Part shown: piece by piece, positions 12,950 through 24,100 of the stretch
How positions within the stretch are numbered: position 1 is the first letter of the stretch
Layout: each line of letters begins with the position of its first letter
From: Trema orientale
Taxonomy: Eukaryota; Streptophyta; Magnoliopsida; Rosales; Cannabaceae
Direction of reading: 5' to 3'
Length of the DNA: 64,000 nt
Assembly (NCBI GenBank): GCA_002914845.1
Contig: JXTC01000221.1
Coordinates: 221,715 to 285,714, forward strand
Notes under the pieces: generated by a model
What the model saw: only the letters and a program-made list of their open reading frames with translations
Databases searched by the model: none
Told to the model about the DNA's origin: nothing
Made by a program: the position numbers and the translations under genes

Positions 12950-15900
12950 TTAGTCGTTCAACTTGCAAACGTCTATGAATTTCTGGACTGCATTCTTATA
13001 CTGGGTTCCCTGAAATCACAACACACACACACTTTAAACAGAGTTTAATCAAAGCTGGCTACCAACACTATCCACCATGCATGTGTCCACATTTGTCAAA
13101 AAGTTCTCTACCCAGTTTCAAAGTGATTTTCCCACATGCCAAACAGGAGAAACAAGTCAAATCATGATCCAAGTTTAGATATCTTTTGCATACAAAAGGA
13201 GATCTGTTAGCAAAGCAAAATTTACTTTAGTCATCTTTATTGATATCCAATAAAAAGGGCTTAACGTCCAACTCCAAGTATGGGAAACGAAAGATGAAAA
13301 CCCTTTTTCCTTCTGTTTGAGGTGGGCCTGCATGAGCACTAAACTATGTTGACAACTTAGGAAGCTGTTTACACTTACTCCCACAATCATCTGATGCAAC
13401 ACCACACAAATCAAGTGACAAAACTAGCATAAACTCTCTCTTTCCTTCCAACTTCGCTACATAAATTGGAGATAATTATCCAGAACAGACAATTCAAGGG
13501 CATTAATCCTCCCTCCTCCTCCCGATAATATATTTTTTCTCTATTTGTCCTTTTGTGTACTCTGGACATGTTCACACTGCTTGGCCTGGTTATAAACAGA
13601 TGCAAATACTGGGCAGACTGTCTGGATTTCCCATTTGTTTGTGACCAAGACAAGCTCATCTAGCCCCTTTAGATGGGAATCTTAATGACTACCGTGACAA
13701 ATGAATAAGAGACTCAACAATTCCTATATAATTGGGTATAAGAGCCAGTCAGGTTTTCATAAACCTGGCTGCTCCTTGGACTGTAATGTATGGCATAAGA
13801 AAAGTAGGAATAAATTGTAAAAGTTACCTCCCAGTAAAGTTGGTTGCAGTCCATGCACTGCCAGAACTCTAAATTTTTGTCAAACAAGCAATCTGGAATT
13901 CGTTGGAACCCCTTTGCAGCTTCTACAGCCTCTTCAGTTGTCAGGGGTTTTTGAATAAACCTACCATTACATTTCGTGCACCTCGACATCAGCTGATCCT
14001 CACTGATTTTCAGCTGAAAAGTTTCTATGATCTGCAAGGACACTTCAAATTTCAGCAGCAGGAATACCACCTCATCCTTTAATGGATGATAACAGCACAA
14101 ATTCTACTACTCCAGGAGCCAAAAGGATCAAGGATACCTCAAGTAGTTGTTCATTTTTTAGAAGACTCTTCACTCTATATATTTGATTCTTTATTATATA
14201 CTCATGTCTCAACAGCTTGGCATCTCGCGTTAAGAGAATTCTATTCTCTCTCTGAGCTTGATCTATTAACTCCCTATATACGAGGAAAACAACAGTTGTC
14301 TAAACATAAATTTGACCAATAATAGAATTAGATATTTGATGTATTCCTGAGAAAAGCACCTGGCTTCAGGCTTTTTTGAAGATGGGATTGCAGCATCCAT
14401 TCCCACACACCTTAAATGTTTTGCCAGCCCTTCAACCTGAGTAAATGTCCCATTAGCGTACCATTTAAGATGAAAACACGAGTTCTACTACCAAACACGA
14501 TGTGACAAAAGAAAATCTAGTGAGTTTTGTACCTAGGATACTCGTTACATAGGGAAAAAGAAGCTCAAGTGTCTGCCATGGATGTGTGTGAACCCATTAT
14601 GAGTAAATACTTTCCTATGGATTACTGGTGCTAAATCATATAAAAAAGAAAAACTACATTTCATTATCAAAGAAGGTCGAACATAGCTGAAATGTCTATA
14701 CACATACCATCACATCACAGAGAAATTTCGGGCATCCATTTCCCCCCAGGGACAAGTCCCATGGTGGGGGGCCTTGCCAGTCATCAGAATTTTCTAACGG
14801 TTTTTCTTTGAGTATCAAACCAGTCGATGATCGTCTTTTCCCTTTCTTTTTCGAAATTTTTGGCTTTTTATCAGATTCTTTCAACAAAAGCTTATCACCA
14901 TATTTTTTTACGACCTTCAACAGGGATTCATCCATAGGCAAACTACTCCTATGCTGAGACCGGAGAACTATTCCTTCTTCTGAGGCTATTTTTTGAGAAA
15001 TATCAGAACAAGCAGTAGCTCGGACTATATCCAAAGCCTCACAAAATCTTGTCCTTATAATATTGTTACGCCTATCATCTTCCTCAAGAATCTCTTTCAA
15101 CCCAATAATTGAAATTGGGGAACATTGTTCAGCAAGATTCTGCATTACACTCCCTGCAATAACCAATCCATCAAATTTCCACCACTGGGATATGGGACAA
15201 ACCGTCAACAGTATAAGCAAACGAGAAAAAACCAGAAATTGTAGCAGTTATTTAATAGTAAGTAATATATGTTCTGGTTCAATCAAATAATAACAAATTG
15301 GTATAGGCTTTCTAAATTCTTATATCAAGTCAATCATACCTTCTTTGATGACCTTGGCTTGAAAAACATTAAATATATCAAGCAAGCAGTGTGCGTCCAT
15401 AGCTGCATATTTTCTTTGAGCTTCAGTAAGAGGACGAAGTGACCAGTCACTACATTGAAGTTCCTAAAAAGTAGATAAATTGCTTTAACAAACTATACCA
15501 TAGTAATCAAGTGCTATGGAATGCCATTAGTATCCGGAACGCCAATGATAAGCATTTTCCCCAAAAAAAAAAAAAATCCTCTTCCATAGCAACCTTTCAT
15601 GTTAGTTTATTGCAAATACCTGCTATCTAAGATATCCCAAAACAAGTTTATAATTCCCTAAATGGCATTGCTTAATTTAGACATGGACATGGATACTGCT
15701 TGTTAAAAAACTCAGTTCCGGGCTAAGAAATTAATTTTAAATTCCGTACAAATTAACCAAACTGATTCAACCTAAAATTGTATAGAAATGAATGCAGAGA
15801 GAAGATACGGAGAGTTACAATGTCATATAAACCAAATAAAACAAAACCTTTGAAAGACAAATGCCCAGCACTTCTGTACAAATTGCAGCTAAACTCTTGA

Positions 15901-16672
15901 TATCCTTTGACATTTTCCTTCCAAGTTGCTTATGTTGTAGATAATTGTATATGCTTGTAATATCCAAAAAGGGCTCCACCTATATAAACCACAATAATAG
16001 TTCCAACATCGTCAATTGTATTAACTGTATAAAAAAAAATAAGCTTATTCACTTGATATACATTTTAAAGAACAAGTAAACAAATATAAATGTACTTTCA
16101 ATCTATTCTATATCACATTTTGAACTTGTGATCTCCACTGATGGAATGGGAGAAAAATAAATAAAAACCCACGTCTCAAAACTCAAAATTTTCCTCTTTT
16201 TCTTGCATTTTCCCAGCAACCAAACAAACCCATTAATCCAAAGCTGAGCTCTTACCCTATCAAATCCAAGATTACAGCCATGCGAGCTGAAAGTGGAAGA
16301 CAAGTAGACCAAGTCCTGCTTGAACCTAAAACCCAATTTCAGAATATCGGGAGAGACAAAAAGGTCTCTCAGCAACTCCCAGATTGAAGGTAGAGGAACC
16401 GAAAGCAGGTCCACCAAGAAAACCACAGAGTCCTCCGACTCGTCGGGTGAATCGTCCGAGTCCCCGGCGAGTCGTGGACCGAGTCGACGACAGGCGAGTT
16501 GGAGGAGAGAGACGGTGGGGAAGCTGGATTGCTGGGTCCTCGTCGGCTTCCATTCCGCGTCAAGCGCGACGAGTGAGGAACGAGTCAGAGCCCGAGTCAA
16601 ACGAGCGAACTCGGGCGAGTCGGTAGAGGAGACTAGGTGGATTTTGAAGGCGTTTCGGTTTTCCTGATCCAT
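12950..16672 (-). CDS. DEDD 3'-5' exonuclease with C-terminal Mut7-C domain
   Basis: Eight exons with GT-AG borders: 16256-16672, 15848-15979, 15340-15463, 14708-15153, 14360-14436, 14138-14273, 13828-14031 and 12950-13009, giving 531 residues in one frame. The N-terminal half is an RNase D-like DEDDy exonuclease: Asp38 and Glu40 in LVALDAEWKP, Asp120 in LGFRFKQDL, Tyr202 and Asp206 in KYAAMDAHCLLDIF. A Lys/Arg-rich linker follows (KKPKISKKKGKRR). The C-terminal half is a Mut7-C (PIN-like) domain with LAKHLRCVGMDAA and RILLTRDAKLL, ending in a zinc ribbon with SRCTKCNGRF and FWQCMDCNQLYWEGTQY. The same domain pair occurs in animal MUT-7/EXD3, linked to small-RNA processing; this one resembles the plant member typified by Arabidopsis At1g56310. 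It should trim RNA 3' ends, but the substrate is unknown. It is divergent from ATXR6. Confidence 0.93.
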
Positions 16673-17746
16673 GAAACGCTTAGTTATGGTACGGTCTCAC
16701 TCTTTTTGCCCATTTCAACTCGGCAACGGGAACTTCTTGGTTTAGACCCTTTTCTCTTGGGCTGAACAGTTACAGGCTTGGGCCTTAGATATTTTCATCA
16801 ATAGCATTTTCTAGAAAGATTCAACAGTTAATTTTGAACGTTTTAGAAAATTAACATCTTTATGTTAAAAGTGACTTTGATTAAATTCAATTACTACAGA
16901 AAAAAGAGTACAAAAAAAGGGTAAAAGGAAATTTCACAAAATAGAATTGCTAAGAAACTCATATTTAGGGGAAAAAGAGTGCCAAACTAAATAATCAAGC
17001 ATCAACGTGACTTTCAAAAAGGGAAATGGGGATGACTAGGAGTAATCTGGGCAAAAATGACTTTCTTTGGACTCCTTTTACGAAATGACTATTTTAGAAC
17101 TATCACAATGTGAATAATGAGTAGTTAATATATCAATTTTTTTTTTTTGGAAATGGAGTTAATATATCAATATTTATGACCATGGGTATACGATTTTTCT
17201 AAGAAAAATTTAGATAGATGAACAATATTTTAAATTTGATTAAGTAGATATTCATTTTTTAAATTTTATAGCTAAATGTCTAGGTATATATATTTTTATC
17301 CTTCGTAGATAAATATATCTACCAATTTCAGTTACTGTACTGAAATGTACTGAGTATATAATTTTTTGTACTTGATATATAAAATTTTATACTTGATATA
17401 TAAACATATATATCGAAAATTTTACTATAACATTTGACAAATGAATATTTACTTAAAATAGGCCCAAAATTTGGTCATATTTCTACAAGCCCCTTTTTCT
17501 AGGACCATAAATTTGGTACCCATCAATCATGAAGATAGTCATTACCCGTCAATAAAGTCCCAAAAAAGCTCACTCGATAAAATACCCATAAAAAAGTCAT
17601 TTTAGCCCAAGACATTACTAGTCACTAATCAGGTCATTTCCCACTACCAAACCTGGCTAATTTCCTCATTGGGGCCTCGATAACTCTAGACTTAATTTAG
17701 AGTCCATTCTTGACAAACTAATTCTAGGCCCAAGCCCATATATTGA
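16673..17746. other. Divergent intergenic region
   Basis: It separates the divergent exonuclease and ATXR6 genes. The left edge should hold the exonuclease leader and promoter. The middle (about 17100-17460) is AT-rich with a local repeat of aaatggagttaatatatcaa-like sequence. No gene is seen. Confidence 0.5.
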
Positions 17747-17812
17747 TTTGGCGCCGAAACACGCGCTTGGCGCCAAAATTCGTTTCCCGCGAAAACAAAT
17801 TAGCGCGCGAAA
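17747..17812 (+). promoter_or_regulatory. Clustered E2F binding sites upstream of ATXR6
   Basis: Three canonical E2F/DP sites occur within 50 bp: TTTGGCGCC (17747-17755), TTGGCGCCAAAA (17767-17778) and TTTCCCGCGAAAA (17783-17795). The last two are palindromic. A weaker GCGCGCGAAA follows at 17803-17812. They lie 140-205 bp before the ATXR6 start codon, where plant E2F-controlled S-phase genes usually carry them. ATXR5/6 are reported to be S-phase expressed and E2F regulated, so function is very likely. Confidence 0.85.
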
Positions 17813-17951
17813 TGGGGCTCTATAGTTTAATTAGCCGAAGACCCTCAAACCCCCATCTTCTTCCTCCCCAGAAATTAAAAAAAAAAAAGAAAAAAAAGAA
17901 AAAGAAGAAAAGTCTGAACCCAGATATCTCCAGAGGCTTGAAGCTCTAGCT

Positions 17952-20569
17952 ATGGCTTCCTCAAGGAGAATGGTACTGAGGCAAAGAAGAACGCAAGCTC
18001 CGAAGCCCCTTTCTCGCTCTCCATTCGCGGATGATGATAGCAGTTGCGACGGATCTGAGTCCGAATACGACGACGTCTGCTGCAAGGTGTGTGGGTCCGG
18101 CGACTCTCCGGCGGACCTTCTTCTCTGCGATAAGTGCGATAAAGGGTACCATCTGTTTTGCCTCAGACCCATCATGGCTTCTGTGCCCAAGGGGTCTTGG
18201 TTTTGTCCCACCTGCTCTAAGCATAAGAAGCCCAAATGTAAGTCCATACACCTCCAAGCTGCAATATGTCTCTCTCTCTCTCATTATTTTTTTTGTTCTT
18301 GTACTTAAATTTTACTGTTTTATTGGATATTTGGATATTCGACATACATCGGCTCTTTTCTGCGTTCTGTTTTGGTATTCATGGATTAAATCTGTTTGCT
18401 TGATTGGTTTGAAGAGCATTTTCACATTTGTATGCTTCGATACATAAATGGCTATGTCTATCCGTGTGTCTTTTTTTTTGGGTTGTTTTTATTCATTCAA
18501 TCTTATCGAATAACTTACGGTTTTTTCTCTGGATTTTTTTTTTTTTATGCATATTCAAGATTTTGGTAATTAATATGGTGCCTGTTTGGGCAATCGGATG
18601 ATTCAATCACTTTAATAACTTTTATGAGTTTTTGGTAACAATCTGCTATATTGTCATATGCTAATAAATGGGTGTTGATGTTTATGACCATTTAAGCAAG
18701 TCTTTGTAATTGTTTCTGTATTTTTCAACCTGACCAATCTCAATGTTTCACCACCAATTAATGGTTTTTCTTTACGTAATGGGCAGCTTTCCCTCTGGTC
18801 CAAACCAAAATTGTGGACTTTTTCCGGATTCAAAGATCTCCAGAATCGACCCAGAAACCAAGCCAAGGTGAAAGAAATTTAAGAGCTAAAACTTGGCGGT
18901 TTTGATTCCTCTCTTTCGTTTTTTCTTTTGGTGATCCAAATTGATTACGTACTTTTGTCCTGTGTTTAGATATTCGAAAGAAAAGAAAGCGAGCCAGTAG
19001 CTTGGTGATGTCGAAAAAGAAAAGAAAATTGTTGCCGTTCAATCCAAGTGAAGATCCCGCTAGGAGATTGGAACAAATGGCATCACTAGCAACAGCATTA
19101 ACAGCCACAGGCACAGAGTTCAGTAATGACCTCACTTATATTCCAGGCATGGCACCTAGGTCCGCGAATTGGTCAGCTCATGAGCGAGGAGGAATGCAGG
19201 TAGGTTGGAAAGACATCACTTTTACAACAAAATTTTCATATTGAATTGGCTTTCTAGTATCAATAACTTGCTTCCATACTTGCAAAGTGATAGGAAGCAA
19301 TAATAATTACGATATTTCTATTTCTTTTTTTCTTTTTTCTTTTTTTTTTTTTTTTGTATATGGTCCTGTTGCAACTTGATAGATACTAGGCCTTACGGTG
19401 ATATATGAGATTATTATTTCCTTTTACTAATCCTCAAGTGTTCTAATCTTTCACGATACATTAGTTGCAATGTAACTAATTTCTAACACAGACTGAACTT
19501 TCAGATTCTTTCAAAAGAAGATACTGAAACCGTGAACTTGTGTAAGAGTATGATGGAAAGAGGAGAATGGCCGCCGCTAATGGTTGTTTTTGATCCTCAG
19601 GAAGGGTGAGTACAGATTTATAACGTCCATGTCCCATCACAACTTTTCTTATCCATGATTTTCTTTCCCTTGAATCCATTTAGGTCGGCATTCTTACTCA
19701 TTTCTTTTTCAAACAGTTTCACTGTTGAGGCAGATAAGTTTATAAAGGATCTGACCATCATCACAGAGTATGTTGGAGATGTTGATTACTTGAAGAACCG
19801 CGAAAATGACGATGGAGACAGCATGATGACATTGCTTTCTTCTGCTAATCCCTCACAAAGCCTTGTTGTTTGTCCTGATAAGCGTAGTAACATTGCCCGT
19901 TTCATTAATGGCATCAACAATCACACTCCGTGAGCTCTCATCTCCACTTCCTAAGTTTAAATTCTTCAATCCTTTATGCTTCTTATTTTCAAGAACATAA
20001 GAGCTTTGCATGACAAGTCACTATACAACTGCTAGAATTGAATATTCACCACTTCCTAAAGAAAGCGTGTGACATTGCATAAAGAGACCATTCCTTCTCT
20101 TATCAAGGAAAGAACAGTTTTTTGTTGTCTCAACGAATTTGAATCACCTTAAAAGAGTAATCAATCACTTGAAGTGAAAATTATGTATAAGAGAGAATCC
20201 CAGTTGCCTTAAGTGTGTATTAGGTTCATTAAGATTCATGAATAATTGAACTACTTCAAATTTTTGCATAAGCCATCGATCTGTTTTCAGCGTACACTCA
20301 AAGAAAGCATAATTGTTGTTTATATCATTTCTTTTAAGATTGATGGTCTTATGAAAAAAGGGGTTCATTATTGTGTTAATCTAATCAAAGAAAATGTACC
20401 ATTTTGCAGGGAGGGGAAAAAGAAGCAGAACCTCAAGTGTGTGAGATTTGATGTCAATGGTGAGTGTAGGGTTCTACTGATTGCCAACAGAGATATATCA
20501 AAGGGGGAGAGATTGTATTATGATTATAACGGATATGAGCATGAATACCCAACTGAGCACTTCATCTAG
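17952..20569 (+). CDS. ATXR6: Histone H3 Lys27 monomethyltransferase ATXR6
   Basis: Six exons with GT-AG borders: 17952-18237, 18787-18867, 18970-19199, 19505-19605, 19717-19929 and 20410-20569, giving 356 residues, close to the 349 of Arabidopsis ATXR6. Residues 44-88 are a PHD finger with C4HC3 ligands (Cys44, 47, 59, 62, His67, Cys70, 85, 88), which reads unmodified H3K4. Exon 2 encodes a PCNA-interacting box, QTKIVDFFRI (from residue 101). Basic nuclear-localisation-like stretches follow (RKKRKRA, SKKKRK). The SET domain fills exons 4-6, with FIKDLTIITEYVGDVDYL, RSNIARFINGINNH, ANRDISKGERLYYDYNGYE and the terminus EYPTEHFI. The enzyme places H3K27me1 during replication to keep heterochromatin silent and limit re-replication. 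The short N-terminus favours ATXR6 over plastid-leader ATXR5. E2F sites lie just upstream; an A-rich leader tract sits near 17878-17912. Confidence 0.97.
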
Positions 20570-20888
20570 GCTAGCTCCCCTTTAATATTTTATTTTTGTC
20601 AGCTACTGATACACAGATTAAGTTGACCTTAGATCCCGGCACCAACAGGCTAATTGTACACATTATTTTCTTGAGAAGAGAAAGCAAATGAGTCTTACAT
20701 GAGAAAAAACAGTTCACAAATATGCTGACTTTCTGCATTGGTGAATGGTCTGACATGTTCAGACTTGTAACAGCATCAAGCGTATATTTTGATTTTTGGG
20801 CAGCCCAGTAATTCTACTGGGCCGGGAAATGACCCAAGTTGGGCCAAACAGTGACTCTAAGAGGAAAAAGACTTCTTGTTGTGTCATA

Positions 20889-21137
20889 TAGGGGTGGCAA
20901 TTCGGGTTACGATACGACGACATGACACGAACACGACACGATTTTTTGCGGGTTAGGGTTGAAGAAAAAGGGTGCGGGTCGGGTTCGGGTCAACTTGTTT
21001 TAGGTGCGGGTCGGGTTAGTGTTGATGGTTTTCTGACATGACGGGTCACGGGTCGGATTCGGGTTGACATAATTTATGTATATATTAGACTTCAACCCGA
21101 CACGAACCCGACCCGTCGACACGAATTGACACTCCTA
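20889..21137. mobile_element. hAT-like MITE with 8-bp target duplication
   Basis: The 249-bp element has terminal inverted repeats TAGGGGTGGCAATTCG and, in reverse complement at the other end, TAGGAGTGTCAATTCG. It is flanked by identical 8-bp copies of GTGTCATA (20881-20888 and 21138-21145), the target size made by hAT transposases. The interior is built of degenerate GTGTCGT and ACCCGACC-like words and encodes nothing. A longer relative lies at 59899-60476. It sits about 320 bp past the ATXR6 stop. Confidence 0.88.
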
Positions 21138-21145
21138 GTGTCATA

Positions 21146-24100
21146 CATGATAACATGAAGCCCCTGCAAATTCATAGTACAAACTACAAAAGGAAAAAGA
21201 CTTGCAAAAAGGGACCATGGTTACCTGGTGAGCAATTTAGTTACTTTTTGATTAAATTGCTGTTCACATATCCGGATTATCAAAATGATTTTCTATGTTG
21301 TACCCTAATATCCCCCACGCAAGCATATCCGTTTGGACCAATAAGCTCAACCAAGGCATATAATCATTTGAACAATAATTATCTTAATAATTAGTAGTTA
21401 GTGTCACAATTTGTTTGTTAGCTTATGTAGGGTAATGCTTTCTTTATTTTCAAATCAAGATCCTGAATCTCATTGATTGATATAAACTCAAGTAGGTCCT
21501 TTGTAGTGAAGAAGGGACATTAGAGAAAATGAAAGAACAGTCATAATAAAACACAATTGATGCTTATCCGTTGGCCTAACATCCAATTAGTAGCTCAATT
21601 CATAACTAAGCATTCTTTCATTGGAAAATCCTTTAGTGGAAAACACATAAACAAATACAAAATAACAGTTAGGCCCTCGTTTTTGACACCATCTAAACCA
21701 GGGCAAATGGATTTGTTGTGGCATACACAAAGCTACAAATATGGAGATGAAAAAGGGCAAAGGTGGTTGACAGTGGAGAAGTAAGAAAGAAATTGAAGAA
21801 GGCAGGTCTGATACTAAGTTGTACAAAAAAATTTCAGCAAAAGGACTGTCAGTGGCACAACCAACACTTTCCTTACAATCTTATAATGATTATTGGGCAG
21901 GTTTAGGACCACCCTACGATTCAGAGAAAGGGAAAAAATTTCAAGGGGGTGGTCCTAAATTTAGGGGGTACCATAACCCTCAGTAGTACCTGCCAAAAGC
22001 AATCAAACTGAGTGAGTGAGAGAGAGAGATTACTTAGATCAGAGGTGCCATCAGATTTATATTAAAGACACATCTTTGTTTTGTTGCTCTCCAAAACAGA
22101 TTGTGACTCCCTGCCACAACAAGATTTTTGATCGGATGCTCTTTTCCCCACCCCCTAAAATTGTGGTCCTTATTCTTTAGTTTCAAACTAGCTAGTGTAA
22201 CATTTTTTTTTTTTGCATAATGTTATATTGTACTTTTCTTTGTGTTTTACAATGTCTAGCTAGCTAGCTAGCCAATGTTTTCTGCATCAGAATTCCTATC
22301 CCAAGAAAGAAAAATAAAAGGCTTAAAAAGCTTCTTTTTGTGTACAGATTTACTAACTAGTGTTGGTAAATTAAGTATGAAAGTTTCGATATTTGTACTC
22401 GGCAAATCTTATGCAATAATGCGAGAATGAGCTTGGTACTTGAGCTTTTATATACCTGAGGCAATATTATTCTTGCCAAGTTACTCTTCAGTTTTTTCAC
22501 GTTAGAAAAAACAGAATGGGCTGAAGCAAATACTTTGAAGGGAAGTTCTTTTACGAAAGACCCCTTTACAATGCCAATTATTTAAAAGTACCCTCTTTTT
22601 TTCTTTAAATTGGTTTTCTAACCCTTCATAGATTTATTAATGCATAATTAATTTTCATAGTTTTGCCTACTCCAAAATTGGACAATACCAATGCATATGC
22701 AATATCTTTGCTGGTTTTCTTTTACTCGCATTAATACTACCAATTGTCCCCCCACAAAGGCCACAACCTATTAAATTTTACTCCTCTCAACTATATATAA
22801 ACAAAGAAAAAGGAGAAGAATATTTATGTTATATATACAAGTTAAAATACAAAAATTGAAGACTTTCTGTTAGAAAAAGTGCAACCCACAAAAAGAAAAA
22901 AGAAAAAAGGGCAATGCAGCTTAAAGATAAAGTGTGTAGTGGGTAGCCCATCCTAATTAGCAGCATGCAGAGAAATGCAGCCATCAAAGACCCCTCCACC
23001 ACCGTGTTTGGTGGGAAATTGTCTATATACCACCACATTTCCTACACTACCATTTAATCATAACAATTAATTCACTTCCTCTACGCACTTTTTTTTTCTT
23101 CAATATCCGTGGTACTTTTATTGGTGAGTCCCATAGTTCTTCACAAAAATATCAATATCTTTTAAATATCCTACTAAAGAGCTTCATTCTTCTTTTTGTC
23201 ATTTTAGTTATCTCGTGATTATTATTACTATTTGTACATGAGACACGAAGATTCAATTTTGCGATTAGTGTAGCTACCAATTACACCAGTAGAAAATATT
23301 GTCATGAAGCGTAAAGAGGTTTTAAATAGACTGTTAATTCTACGTGTTACTTTGTTAGTATATCTTTTTTTTTTTTGGTGGGAGGACTATAATAGAGTTA
23401 GAGAAGAGCTTAATGGGAATAAAAGTTGACAGAATTCATGTCCAATGTCAAAAAGTCAACTGAATAGATGTGACGATGGCCGACATTAAATTAAATATTC
23501 CACATATCTATCAGATCATAAACATTTTGTTTGTGATTTGAAGGAAATACAAGTGTAACATTTTCTTTATGCATTTAGCTTTTCAAGTATACGTGTAAAA
23601 TATTTAAAGAGCAAAAGAAACTCGATGTCCACGGTACATAACTACATATATCTGTACTTCATAAAACAGAAAAAATATACAAAGTATTATTAATTTCAAA
23701 GCTAGAATTGCTGTGGTTCAGTGCACTCGACCGTCGATATATATGACAACCATATACATATAGGGGAAAAAAAAATTCTTTATCACAGAAAGGAAATTTT
23801 TAGAAATGAGTAACAAACTAATTATCAAAAAGCCATCGAGGAAGGGAATCAAGTCCAAATATGATATTATTTCCCAAATAAAAAAAAGCCTAAATATGAT
23901 ATCTTTTATTGATTCCCTTCCATAACACATGCCAATGTATGTGAATTTATTCTCTCTATTAAGAGACCTAATTTTTCAAAATCTATTATGGAAATTTCTA
24001 GCAAGCATCCCATATTTATATGATATATCTGTGACGTTATCGATTTTTCTTTAATATTGCATTGAAAAAGAAAGTGTTGAACGTCGCAACATTATAATTA

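Noticed and set aside
18654..19135. Minus-strand frames across ATXR6 introns and exons
   Set aside because: They are antisense shadows of ATXR6 exons 2 and 3, with no motif of their own.
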